Below are positions 1 through 5,103 of a stretch of 5,570 nt of DNA, piece after piece. The DNA lies in NCBI GenBank assembly GCA_945957305.1, contig CAMFLN010000277.1, forward strand, positions 1-5,570. Reading direction: 5' to 3'. A program made the position numbers and the translations under genes. Every line of letters starts with the position of its first letter. Position 1 is the stretch's first letter. This DNA comes from an uncultured Planctomycetaceae bacterium (GTDB lineage Bacteria > Planctomycetota > Planctomycetia > Pirellulales > JACPPG01). The notes beneath the pieces were generated by a model. The model was not told the DNA's origin. It made no database searches and saw only the letters and a program-made list of their open reading frames with translations.

Positions 1-2595
1 GCTTATACTGCGAGAGCGGTCCTCGCGCCATTGTTCGATTTGCCGCTGGGGTATGCCGTGGATGAATTCCGTGGCTGTCAGCCGCTCGTCCGAGCGCTTC
101 ACAGCCTCCAGCAACTCCTCCTTATCTTCGGTGTAGATCGTGACCTGCTGGGTGCCGCGGGAGGCGGACACATAGAACTGCTCGCGTGACGACGCCGCAA
201 AGCTCACCCGCCCCTGCGCGATGAATACCCGATCGAAGGTCTTTCCCTGGCTGGCATGCGATGTGACAACGTAACCGTGCGACAGATGTCCGAACTCCTT
301 GCCCACGATCCAGCCGTTGTCGAGCACGATGTTGCCAGACTCGTCGAAGCGATCAATCTTGTAGACGGAACCGTTTTCCAGGCGGTGCTGGTCGTCGGCC
401 GTCCGACCCGTATGGCTAAACCGCACTGTGTCGCCGACGGCGAGTGAGATTTCCGAAGGACGAAATACCTGAAACCGCTCTGCCTGGTCGGTGGGAATGC
501 TTCCGTCAGCTTTGACGACAAAGCGTTCGCCACGCACGAACCCTTTGGCGTTCTGGTGGAACACCAACACGTCTCCCGGCGAGTAATTCAGCGAATCACG
601 CTTTTGGGCATCCGTCAGGTGAGTGTTGTCAAGTTTGAGGAAAGTTTGGTCCTGCTCGCCCAACTCCTCCGCTGCGCGCAAACCCTTGCGAATCTCGTCG
701 GTGACGCGCTGCCCTTCGACGTGTGTCGGGCAGACCACCAGTGCGGTCTTGCCATCATCCAAAGCCTGCAAATAATCGGTGGCAATGTGCCGGTAGCGTT
801 CGTTGTACGGCAACTCCTTGATGGCTCCCAGCTTGTCGAGTCGAAGATAGCCCTCACCAATGCGATGTTCGCTCAAGGCCTGGACCGCCGCGCGGTATTC
901 TTCGCTGTCCTTCTGCCGGCGAATGGTATTGACCGCCGCCGGCTTGATGCCGGCTTCGCTCTCCAGCATCCGCAGCACGTCGCCACGAGCGACCGAGCCA
1001 TGCTGAAAGCGATCACCAGACAATAGCACCCGTGCGTCGAGCCGCTCCGCGAGTGCAAAGACTTCCCGTGTGGTCGGGGCATCCATCAGCCCCGCTTCGT
1101 CGATCCAGATCAACTGTCCGGCCACCTGCCGCTGCAGCTTTTCATTCACCAACAGCGTTGCCACCGTCTGGGCGTCCACAAATCCTTCCTTTCTCAACAC
1201 GATGCGGCTGGCATCCGTTGACGGGGCGAAGGCAAACACCTTAGTGCCACTCTCCTCGATGGCCGACGCGGCTTCTTTCATCAGCCGGGTTTTGCCAACA
1301 CCGGCGGCACCACGAAGCATGATCACGGCGTCCCGCGACTCGACAATATGCTTGATCGCGGCCTGTTGTTCGGCGCTCAACTCGCTATCCCGAAAATCTT
1401 CGTACTGCCTGACAAAGGGAGCGCAGGTCCCTCGCCCGTCGCGTGCAAAGCGAACAATACTCTGCTCCTCGGCTAGCACTTCGCGGGTCGTGACCATTCT
1501 GCGCCCGTGGCGTTCGGCAGTGATCAGGCCGCTGCGATCCGTCTCGCTTTTGACCTCCTCGACGGTCGCTTGCCCCACCGAATGCTTGAGCGCCGTCGTC
1601 AGAAACTGCCGCTCGGGCACCACGCTGCGCCGCACGAAGACGTGGTCTCGCGCATACTCGACTGCCCGGGCCGAGGCGTTGGCATCCGTTGGTTCGGCGT
1701 CGCCGCCCAGTCGAGCTGCCAGCGTATCGAGCGCATTTCGCTCCGCTTCGGTCATGCGGTCGTGCCACACTTGCTGCAGCTCTTCGAATTTCAGGTCCCT
1801 TTGTTTGTGTTCGCGGGTCTTGCCCCCCAGTTCGGACTTCAGCTCGGGATTGGTAATGCCGAGTTCCTCGGCCAGCTTTTCGATCTGTTCGGTGCGTCTG
1901 GAAAACTTTGCAACCAGTTCCCGGTCGATGCCCGCCAGTTCCCAGCCCTTGGCGGTACGCTCGATCGGCAGACCCAGCTCAGCCAAGTGATGAGAAAACC
2001 GCGAATGGAACACCGCCTCGAAATACGGCGCATCGCGCTTGAGATTCCTGAACTGCCCCGCTTTCCACCGCTCTTCCTCTTGATCGAACGTGCTGTTGAA
2101 CACGTAGCAGTGCCCGTGCAGCAAGGGATCGGGTACCCCATCGACCGGCCGTGAGGTCAGGTGAATGTACTCGCCCCACACCATGTTGCCGGTCGCGCGA
2201 TTCTCGTGCTTGCCGCCCTTGCGAACGCGCGTCGCCATCTCCTCTTCCATGTCGTGCATGGTGCCGTCCATGGCGTCTCGAAAGGCGTCGATGATTCGTT
2301 CGTCACGCGTCCTGGCATAGAGCAGTGACACGCTCTTGGGCACATGAAAATTAAAATCGTAGCCGACCGTGCGATCATCTTTCTGGCGGACCGTGAGTGA
2401 TTTGCCGGTTTCCGGGTGACGGTTCTCGCACAGGGCGTCCCAGTCGGCTTGCTCGATGGTGCCTTCCAGGCCCAAAAGGCGGGCGCCCGCGCCGCGCCAG
2501 CGGCCGATGGTCTCCCGTCCTTCCGAATAGTAGTCGGCCGTCGAGAAGTAGCTTCTCGCGTGATTGACGCTTCTGCTCTGAATGATCCTCAGCAT
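1..2595 (-). CDS. mobF: MobF-family relaxase with fused SF1 helicase (TrwC/TraI-like), 3' end beyond the window
   Basis: This protein would nick one strand at oriT, stay bound to its 5' end, and unwind the plasmid for conjugative transfer. The frame has 865 codons and no stop before the left edge, so the C-terminus is missing. The relaxase domain (about 1-290) has candidate catalytic tyrosines Y16, Y22 and Y23, the family signature FHVPKSVS (83-90), and a metal-binding triad H145, H160 and H162 in HLTSRP...DPLLHGH. The helicase domain (about 400-865) shows Walker A GAAGVGKT (429-436), Walker B IDEA (498-501), GDRFQ (527-531), IRRQK (558-562), SHASQGKT (779-786) and YVSASRG (808-814). TrwC of R388 is 966 aa, so little may be missing. 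ATG at 2595 is chosen because MLRIIQS matches family N-termini; an in-frame TAG lies three codons upstream (2604-2602). No Shine-Dalgarno is visible. The gene diverges from the 2970 cluster across a probable oriT. Confidence 0.95.
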   Translation of the reverse strand, partial: MLRIIQSRSVNHARSYFSTADYYSEGRETIGRWRGAGARLLGLEGTIEQADWDALCENRHPETGKSLTVRQKDDRTVGYDFNFHVPKSVSLLYARTRDERIIDAFRDAMDGTMHDMEEEMATRVRKGGKHENRATGNMVWGEYIHLTSRPVDGVPDPLLHGHCYVFNSTFDQEEERWKAGQFRNLKRDAPYFEAVFHSRFSHHLAELGLPIERTAKGWELAGIDRELVAKFSRRTEQIEKLAEELGITNPELKSELGGKTREHKQRDLKFEELQQVWHDRMTEAERNALDTLAARLGGDAEPTDANASARAVEYARDHVFVRRSVVPERQFLTTALKHSVGQATVEEVKSETDRSGLITAERHGRRMVTTREVLAEEQSIVRFARDGRGTCAPFVRQYEDFRDSELSAEQQAAIKHIVESRDAVIMLRGAAGVGKTRLMKEAASAIEESGTKVFAFAPSTDASRIVLRKEGFVDAQTVATLLVNEKLQRQVAGQLIWIDEAGLMDAPTTREVFALAERLDARVLLSGDRFQHGSVARGDVLRMLESEAGIKPAAVNTIRRQKDSEEYRAAVQALSEHRIGEGYLRLDKLGAIKELPYNERYRHIATDYLQALDDGKTALVVCPTHVEGQRVTDEIRKGLRAAEELGEQDQTFLKLDNTHLTDAQKRDSLNYSPGDVLVFHQNAKGFVRGERFVVKADGSIPTDQAERFQVFRPSEISLAVGDTVRFSHTGRTADDQHRLENGSVYKIDRFDESGNIVLDNGWIVGKEFGHLSHGYVVTSHASQGKTFDRVFIAQGRVSFAASSREQFYVSASRGTQQVTIYTEDKEELLEAVKRSDERLTATEFIHGIPQRQIEQWREDRSRSIS

Positions 2596-2600
2596 GCCCA

Positions 2601-2633
2601 ACTATACGCACCAGACCGACCGACCTTCGTCAA
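2601..2633 (-). promoter_or_regulatory. Possible relaxase promoter close to the start codon
   Basis: Read on the minus strand, TATAGT (2606-2601) matches the -10 consensus TATAAT at five of six bases and ends 5 nt before the ATG. TTGACG (2633-2628) is a good -35 match, but the 21-bp spacer is longer than the usual 16-18. If this -10 is used, transcription would start at or next to the ATG and the mRNA would be nearly leaderless, which would fit the absent ribosome binding site. The match could be chance. Confidence 0.25.
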
Positions 2634-2786
2634 GAAACTTCGCAAATGCTTTGTGTCTCTCTTTAGCACAGCCTGTCGCCTTTCATTGTTTGTGCATCGC
2701 TTGCCGAAAGTCTCCTTCGTCGTGCTTCGCTTCAAGTCCGGCCTCGCACGCGGCCTTCTTGCTTGGCACTTACGCCGCGTCGCCGG

Positions 2787-2874
2787 TCCTGCAAGTAGAA
2801 AATCGCGGCCCCTCCCCATCTTCCGTGCTGCGCGTGTGCAGACGGGGTCCCTCCGGATTTTCCACTTGCCAGGA
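2787..2874. repeat. Long imperfect inverted repeat, candidate oriT
   Basis: The arms GCAAGTAGAAAATC (2791-2804) and GATTTTCCACTTGC (2856-2869) are complementary at 13 of 14 positions. With a one-base bulge at C2870 the pairing extends by TCCT (2787-2790) against AGGA (2871-2874). The intervening 51 bases contain a second hairpin: CCGT plus CTGC (2823-2831, G2827 bulged) pairs with GCAG plus ACGG (2838-2845) around a 6-nt loop. Relaxase binding and termination at oriT commonly involve inverted repeats beside nic, and this one lies about 190 bp upstream of the relaxase start. No nic sequence known from F or R388 is recognisable, so the assignment rests on position and structure. A regulatory cruciform or a leader RNA structure is the alternative. 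Confidence 0.45.
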
Positions 2875-2918
2875 ACGTCAAAAAACTCCGGCTGTTCCGC
2901 TGCGATGAAGGTGCCGCA

Positions 2919-2939
2919 AGGCCGCGATGTCCGTGGCCT
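2919..2939 (+). promoter_or_regulatory. Hairpin in the probable 5' leader of the 73-aa gene
   Basis: AGGCC (2919-2923) pairs with GGCCT (2935-2939). CG/CG continues inward across a G-U wobble, leaving the 5-nt loop ATGTC: 8 pairs, ending 18 nt before the AAGGAG ribosome binding site. It could be a leader structure or an operator; no U-tract follows, so a terminator is unlikely. Confidence 0.3.
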
Positions 2940-2969
2940 GAACACTCTAGCGAAACGAAGGAGAAAACT

Positions 2970-3191
2970 ATGTCAGCGAAAGCAAAGGCCAACGAAACCA
3001 GCGGCTCCAAGGTGCCGAGTCACGTGGTGTACCACGTCCGCGAGATCGAAGGGCGCGACAAGTCGTTCTGGACGCGCATCGGCAGTGCCTGGGCGCACGC
3101 CGATGGCCAGGGTTTTAACGTCCAGCTCGAAGGCTTAGTGCCTCTCGACGGCCGCCTTACTCTCCGCGTGGCTACGGAGAAGAAGGAGTAG
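2970..3191 (+). CDS. Small basic conserved plasmid-type protein of unknown function (73 aa)
   Basis: The start is set by AAGGAG (2958-2963), 6 nt before the ATG. The protein has a polar, flexible N-terminus (about 1-15), then a compact core with the features VVYHVRE (19-25), KSFWTRIGSAW (31-41), DGQGFNV (45-51) and DGRLTLR (60-66), and a charged EKKE tail. There is no signal peptide or membrane segment, so it is probably cytoplasmic. From memory, short proteins with the pattern FWTRIG...DGxGFNxxLxxxPxDGRxxLR recur on plasmids and integrated elements next to mobilization and conjugation genes, usually annotated as hypothetical. I know no assigned biochemical role. It is the first gene of the rightward cluster and diverges from the relaxase, so co-function in DNA processing is possible but not shown. 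Confidence 0.85.
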   Translation: MSAKAKANETSGSKVPSHVVYHVREIEGRDKSFWTRIGSAWAHADGQGFNVQLEGLVPLDGRLTLRVATEKKE

Positions 3192-3201
3192 CCAGCAACC
3201 G

Positions 3202-3229
3202 CCGGGGCGGGCACGGACGTCCGCTCCGG
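3202..3229 (+). terminator. GC-rich hairpin between the 73-aa and 66-aa genes (attenuator or weak terminator)
   Basis: CCGGGGCGG (3202-3210) pairs with CCGCTCCGG (3221-3229) over nine positions with one G-U, around a 10-nt loop that itself contains the palindrome GGACGTCC. The hairpin begins 11 nt after the upstream stop codon and is followed by TGTCTTTC, a broken pyrimidine run rather than a clean U-tract. It may reduce read-through, or protect the 3' end of the first message. Confidence 0.45.
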
Positions 3230-3263
3230 TGTCTTTCAACCCCATCAGGAAAGGATTCCACCT

Positions 3264-3464
3264 ATGATCGCACTCACCAACGCAGACCGAGCACTTCGTC
3301 CCGCACAGGCCCTAACGGAATACGGCGACGAGGCATACGAAGCCAATCTGACTGACTTCCTCGCAGACGCCATGCACGTTTGCGAACGAAGCGGCGATGA
3401 TTTCGAGCGGTGCCTCCGCCTGGCCCGGCAGCACTACGCGGCCGAAGTCAACGCTGATGAATAG
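3264..3464 (+). CDS. Small acidic hypothetical protein (66 aa)
   Basis: A purine-rich site, AGGAAAGGA (3247-3255), lies 8 nt before the ATG. The protein is acidic and looks entirely helical, with no membrane segment and two cysteines (C40 and C50). Its centre, NLTDFLADAMHVCERSGDDF (28-47), followed by LRLARQHYAAE (52-62), resembles small phage and plasmid proteins of the general form 'LTDLLADxxHxCxxxGxDFxxxLxxAxxHYxxE'. These are widespread hypothetical proteins, and I cannot give a function. The stop codon overlaps the ribosome binding site of the methyltransferase gene, so the two are almost certainly one transcript and probably translationally coupled. Confidence 0.75.
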   Translation: MIALTNADRALRPAQALTEYGDEAYEANLTDFLADAMHVCERSGDDFERCLRLARQHYAAEVNADE

Positions 3465-3474
3465 GAGGTGCCCA

Positions 3475-4248
3475 ATGAACCGGACCTCCTCGATCAATCC
3501 GTTCTTCGTGTCACGCACGAACGGGATGCCAGCCAACCCATTGGTTCACCGGCAGAAACCCACCTACGCCAGGTTGCCGCTCGCACCGATCAATGGCAGC
3601 CCTGTCCCTCACCTGACGAGCCTCTACCACAACGCAAGGGCCGGGGAATACGGCGACCGCTCCTATCCCGGCAATTGCGGCGGCAACTTAATCAAGGACC
3701 TGCTGCTCTACTTCCGGCCTGAGGGCATCGTCTTCGACCCGATGGCTGGCAGCGGTACCTGCCGTGACGTGTGCGAGGAGTTGGGCCTCCCGAGCCTGTC
3801 ATGGGACATCCACGACGGCTTCGATGCCTGCGATGCGGCAGTCTTCACCGCCAGTGAGGCCTTCGGCTTTATTTGGGCTCACCCGGCCTACTGGCGGCAA
3901 AAGCTCTATGCCGACGACCCACGCGACTTGTCGCGCGCCTCAACGCTGAGCGAGTTCCTCCGCCGCTATGGCCAGTTCATTCGCAACTGTGCCAAGGCCC
4001 TCAAACCCAATGGGAAACTCGCCATCTTGATGGGCGACTATTACGACCGCCAGGAAGGCTTCGTGCCGCTGACGTTCCACACCAAGCGGCTCGCCTTCGC
4101 TGCTGGGCTTTCGCAAGCCTGCACCGATATCATCCGCTTCAGCCACAATGCCACGAGCAGCCGCAAAGTCTACCGCTCGTCATTTATTCCGGGGCTGCAC
4201 GACACCTGCATCGTCTTTGAAAAACCAACCCCGGACGTTACGCCATGA
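3475..4248 (+). CDS. Orphan DNA-methyltransferase-like protein with an altered motif IV (257 aa)
   Basis: This is a class I SAM-dependent methyltransferase of the DNA N4/N6-methylase type, with no nuclease gene beside it. Motif I is clear: VFDPMAGSGT (86-95). It is followed by the acidic motif LSWDIHD (108-114). The N-terminal block SLYHNARAGEYGDRSYPG (49-66) and NLIKDLLLYF (71-80) sits where motif X would precede motif I in a beta-class order. The position of the catalytic (D/N/S)PP(Y/F) motif reads HPAYW (136-140). Downstream lie LKPNGKLAILMGDYYDR (176-192) and FSHNATSSRKVYRSSFIPG (222-240), a conserved-looking basic, serine-rich stretch. ATG 3475 is chosen over a longer in-frame frame from 3397 because AGGAGGTG (3463-3470) lies 4 nt upstream and the extension overlaps the previous gene. 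The altered motif makes activity uncertain; the protein could modify DNA or be a catalytically changed relative. Confidence 0.88.
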   Translation: MNRTSSINPFFVSRTNGMPANPLVHRQKPTYARLPLAPINGSPVPHLTSLYHNARAGEYGDRSYPGNCGGNLIKDLLLYFRPEGIVFDPMAGSGTCRDVCEELGLPSLSWDIHDGFDACDAAVFTASEAFGFIWAHPAYWRQKLYADDPRDLSRASTLSEFLRRYGQFIRNCAKALKPNGKLAILMGDYYDRQEGFVPLTFHTKRLAFAAGLSQACTDIIRFSHNATSSRKVYRSSFIPGLHDTCIVFEKPTPDVTP

Positions 4249-4254
4249 CAGGAC

Positions 4255-4290
4255 TGCCGTCGGCTCCGGCTCATGACCGGCCGCGCGGCA
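4255..4290. terminator. Possible hairpin between convergent genes
   Basis: TGCCG (4255-4259) pairs with CGGCA (4286-4290), and inside it CCGG (4266-4269) pairs with CCGG (4277-4280), with GG/CC pairs and small bulges between. The hairpin fills most of the 53-bp gap between two converging stop codons, where a shared terminator would be expected. Neither side has a U-tract, so the call is weak. Confidence 0.25.
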
Positions 4291-4301
4291 TCGACGTATT
4301 G

Positions 4302-4628
4302 CTAGCGGGTATTGGGGCCTGTCGGTGGTGTTTGAGCATACTGTTTCACGAACGACCGCTCCCAGCCAGTGTTCCTGACGGTGAACTCCAGCAGATCGCC
4401 GCTCGACAGCCGCACGTCGATGCCGCAGTGGTGCTGCCCATCCTCATCTAATTGGGGTGGATAATAAGCCTCCACACGCGCCGTCGTGCCATCCGCCAAC
4501 GTGACCGGCGGTAGCTTCAATATCCCCTGATACAACTCCGCCAGGACCTCGCCTGCGTATTTCGTTACCTCACCCCGTGAGGAATTCACCAGCTCCTGGA
4601 TCCGGGCTGCCTGCGTTCGTTTTGTCAT
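4302..4628 (-). CDS. Hypothetical protein of unknown function (108 aa)
   Basis: The minus-strand start is backed by a strong purine-rich ribosome binding site, GGAGGAGG, complementary to 4631-4638 and ending 2 nt from the ATG; overlapping AGGAGG registers also give a 5-nt spacing. The N-terminus (1-35) looks like an amphipathic helix rich in K, R and E: MTKRTQAARIQELVNSS, then EVTKYAGEVLAELYQGI. A probable beta-rich part follows: VTLADGTTARVEAYYPP (42-58), CGIDVRLSSGDLLEFTVRN (68-86) and WERSFVKQY (89-97). The tail is proline-rich and polar. There is no signal peptide or membrane segment. I do not recognise the family. The gene is convergent with the methyltransferase and begins 110 bp from the first 15-bp palindrome, so it might be controlled from the repeat region. 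Confidence 0.75.
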   Translation of the reverse strand: MTKRTQAARIQELVNSSRGEVTKYAGEVLAELYQGILKLPPVTLADGTTARVEAYYPPQLDEDGQHHCGIDVRLSSGDLLEFTVRNTGWERSFVKQYAQTPPTGPNTR

Positions 4629-4737
4629 AACCTCCTCCTCTCCATGACGCCTCGAATCTAGTCGAGCGCATCGCTACGCGCAACCCGGAAAGCATGCACC
4701 ATTGTCTGGGCGTTCGGTCCGCAGAGGCAAGGCTGAC

Positions 4738-4752
4738 TTTTCACGGTGAAAA
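4738..4752 (+). repeat. 15-bp palindrome TTTTCACGGTGAAAA, copy 1
   Basis: TTTTCAC and GTGAAAA are perfect inverted arms around a single central G. The same 15 bases recur three more times in the next 350 bp and were not seen elsewhere in the window. The arms suggest a dimeric DNA-binding protein. The TTTCAC/GTGAAA half-sites recall the chromosomal ParB site parS (TGTTTCACGTGAAACA), but the odd centre and different ends mean it is not that site. Plausible roles are an operator, a plasmid ParB site, or an iteron. Confidence 0.8.
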
Positions 4753-4808
4753 ATCAACCGGCCAGCAGGGAAGATCGCAGGATGATTCGGCTTCAGCCGC
4801 GGCGACAT

Positions 4809-4823
4809 TTTTCACGGTGAAAA
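4809..4823 (+). repeat. 15-bp palindrome, copy 2
   Basis: Identical to copy 1 and in the same orientation; centre-to-centre distance 71 bp. A fifth T precedes it. Confidence 0.8.
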
Positions 4824-4837
4824 CGTTGGTCCGCCGC

Positions 4838-4887
4838 CCGGCCTTTCTCGCTGCGCAACCCCAGCCAGCTTCGCTACGAAAGGCCGG
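4838..4887. repeat. 10-bp perfect inverted repeat with 30-bp loop
   Basis: CCGGCCTTTC (4838-4847) is exactly complementary to GAAAGGCCGG (4878-4887). It lies between palindrome copies 2 and 3. It could extrude as a cruciform, fold in RNA, or bind a protein; no T-tract follows the right arm (GAATTCC), so it is not a typical terminator. Confidence 0.5.
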
Positions 4888-4965
4888 AATTCCTGCTCCG
4901 ACACTGGGACCTGCACCCGCGGAGATGCGCCCCAGACTCCCGACAAAGAGCGGAAGCAGTGCCGT

Positions 4966-4980
4966 TTTTCACGGTGAAAA
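4966..4980 (+). repeat. 15-bp palindrome, copy 3
   Basis: Identical core and orientation to copies 1 and 2; 157 bp centre to centre from copy 2. The flanking bases extend the A/T symmetry by one pair (T4965 and A4981). Confidence 0.8.
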
Positions 4981-5066
4981 ATACCGCACCCGAACGCGCC
5001 CGCCCATGAGTAAGTCATCTAGCTAAAAATGCTACTAACTAACGCAACTTCGTTGCAGACGTCTTC

Positions 5067-5083
5067 CCTTAGCAGAGCTAAGG
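5067..5083. repeat. Perfect 7-bp stem hairpin CCTTAGC-AGA-GCTAAGG
   Basis: The arms 5067-5073 and 5077-5083 pair perfectly around a 3-nt loop, and AGGCTTTTC follows, giving it a weak terminator-like look for rightward transcription. A smaller hairpin, GCAAC-TTC-GTTGC, lies just upstream at 5044-5056. Together they could insulate the parA region from transcription entering from the left. Confidence 0.4.
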
Positions 5084-5087
5084 AGGC

Positions 5088-5102
5088 TTTTCACCGTGAA
5101 AA
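5088..5102 (-). repeat. 15-bp palindrome, copy 4 (opposite centre)
   Basis: The centre is C on the plus strand, so this copy is inverted relative to the other three; it is 122 bp centre to centre from copy 3. It directly abuts the octamer array, with one base between them, marking the array's left boundary. Confidence 0.8.
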
Positions 5103-5103
5103 G

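Larger units (their letters stand above)
2596..2969. other. Divergent non-coding region between relaxase and accessory genes (probable oriT/promoter region)
   Basis: These 374 bases separate two genes that point away from each other, so promoters for both should lie here. Both-strand reading gives only overlapping short frames without credible protein character. The region holds a weak relaxase promoter near 2601-2633, a large imperfect inverted repeat at 2787-2874, a smaller hairpin at 2919-2939, and an AAGGAG ribosome binding site at 2958-2963. Relaxase genes are often next to the oriT they process, which makes this the expected place for it. Confidence 0.6.

Noticed and set aside
1070..1990. 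306-codon plus-strand open frame, and several other long frames opposite the relaxase
   Set aside because: They lie antisense to a clearly homologous 865-codon relaxase; their serine- and arginine-rich translations have no domain character and no ribosome binding sites.
2416..3138. 240-codon plus-strand frame across the divergent region
   Set aside because: It overlaps the relaxase N-terminus antisense and the 73-aa gene in another frame; its composition is low-complexity and it has no start signal.
3397..3474. Upstream extension of the methyltransferase frame
   Set aside because: The extension lies inside the 66-aa gene and lacks a ribosome binding site; ATG 3475 follows AGGAGGTG.
4245..4451. 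Plus-strand frame of 68 codons sharing an ATGA overlap with the methyltransferase stop
   Set aside because: The overlap looks like coupling, but most of the frame is antisense to the 108-aa gene, which has the stronger ribosome binding site and better protein character. The candidate hairpin at 4255-4290 would also lie in its start.
4738..4752. Canonical chromosomal parS site
   Set aside because: The half-sites are similar, but the 15-bp site has an odd centre and A/T ends that do not match TGTTTCACGTGAAACA.
4694..5026. 110-codon plus-strand frame through the palindromes
   Set aside because: It simply translates the repeats in different frames, has biased composition and no ribosome binding site.
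4738..5102. CRISPR array
   Set aside because: The repeats are only 15 bp, palindromic, irregularly spaced, and one is inverted; no cas gene is present.
4738..5102. Terminal inverted repeats of an insertion sequence
   Set aside because: There are four internal palindromic copies rather than two ends, and no transposase or target duplication.
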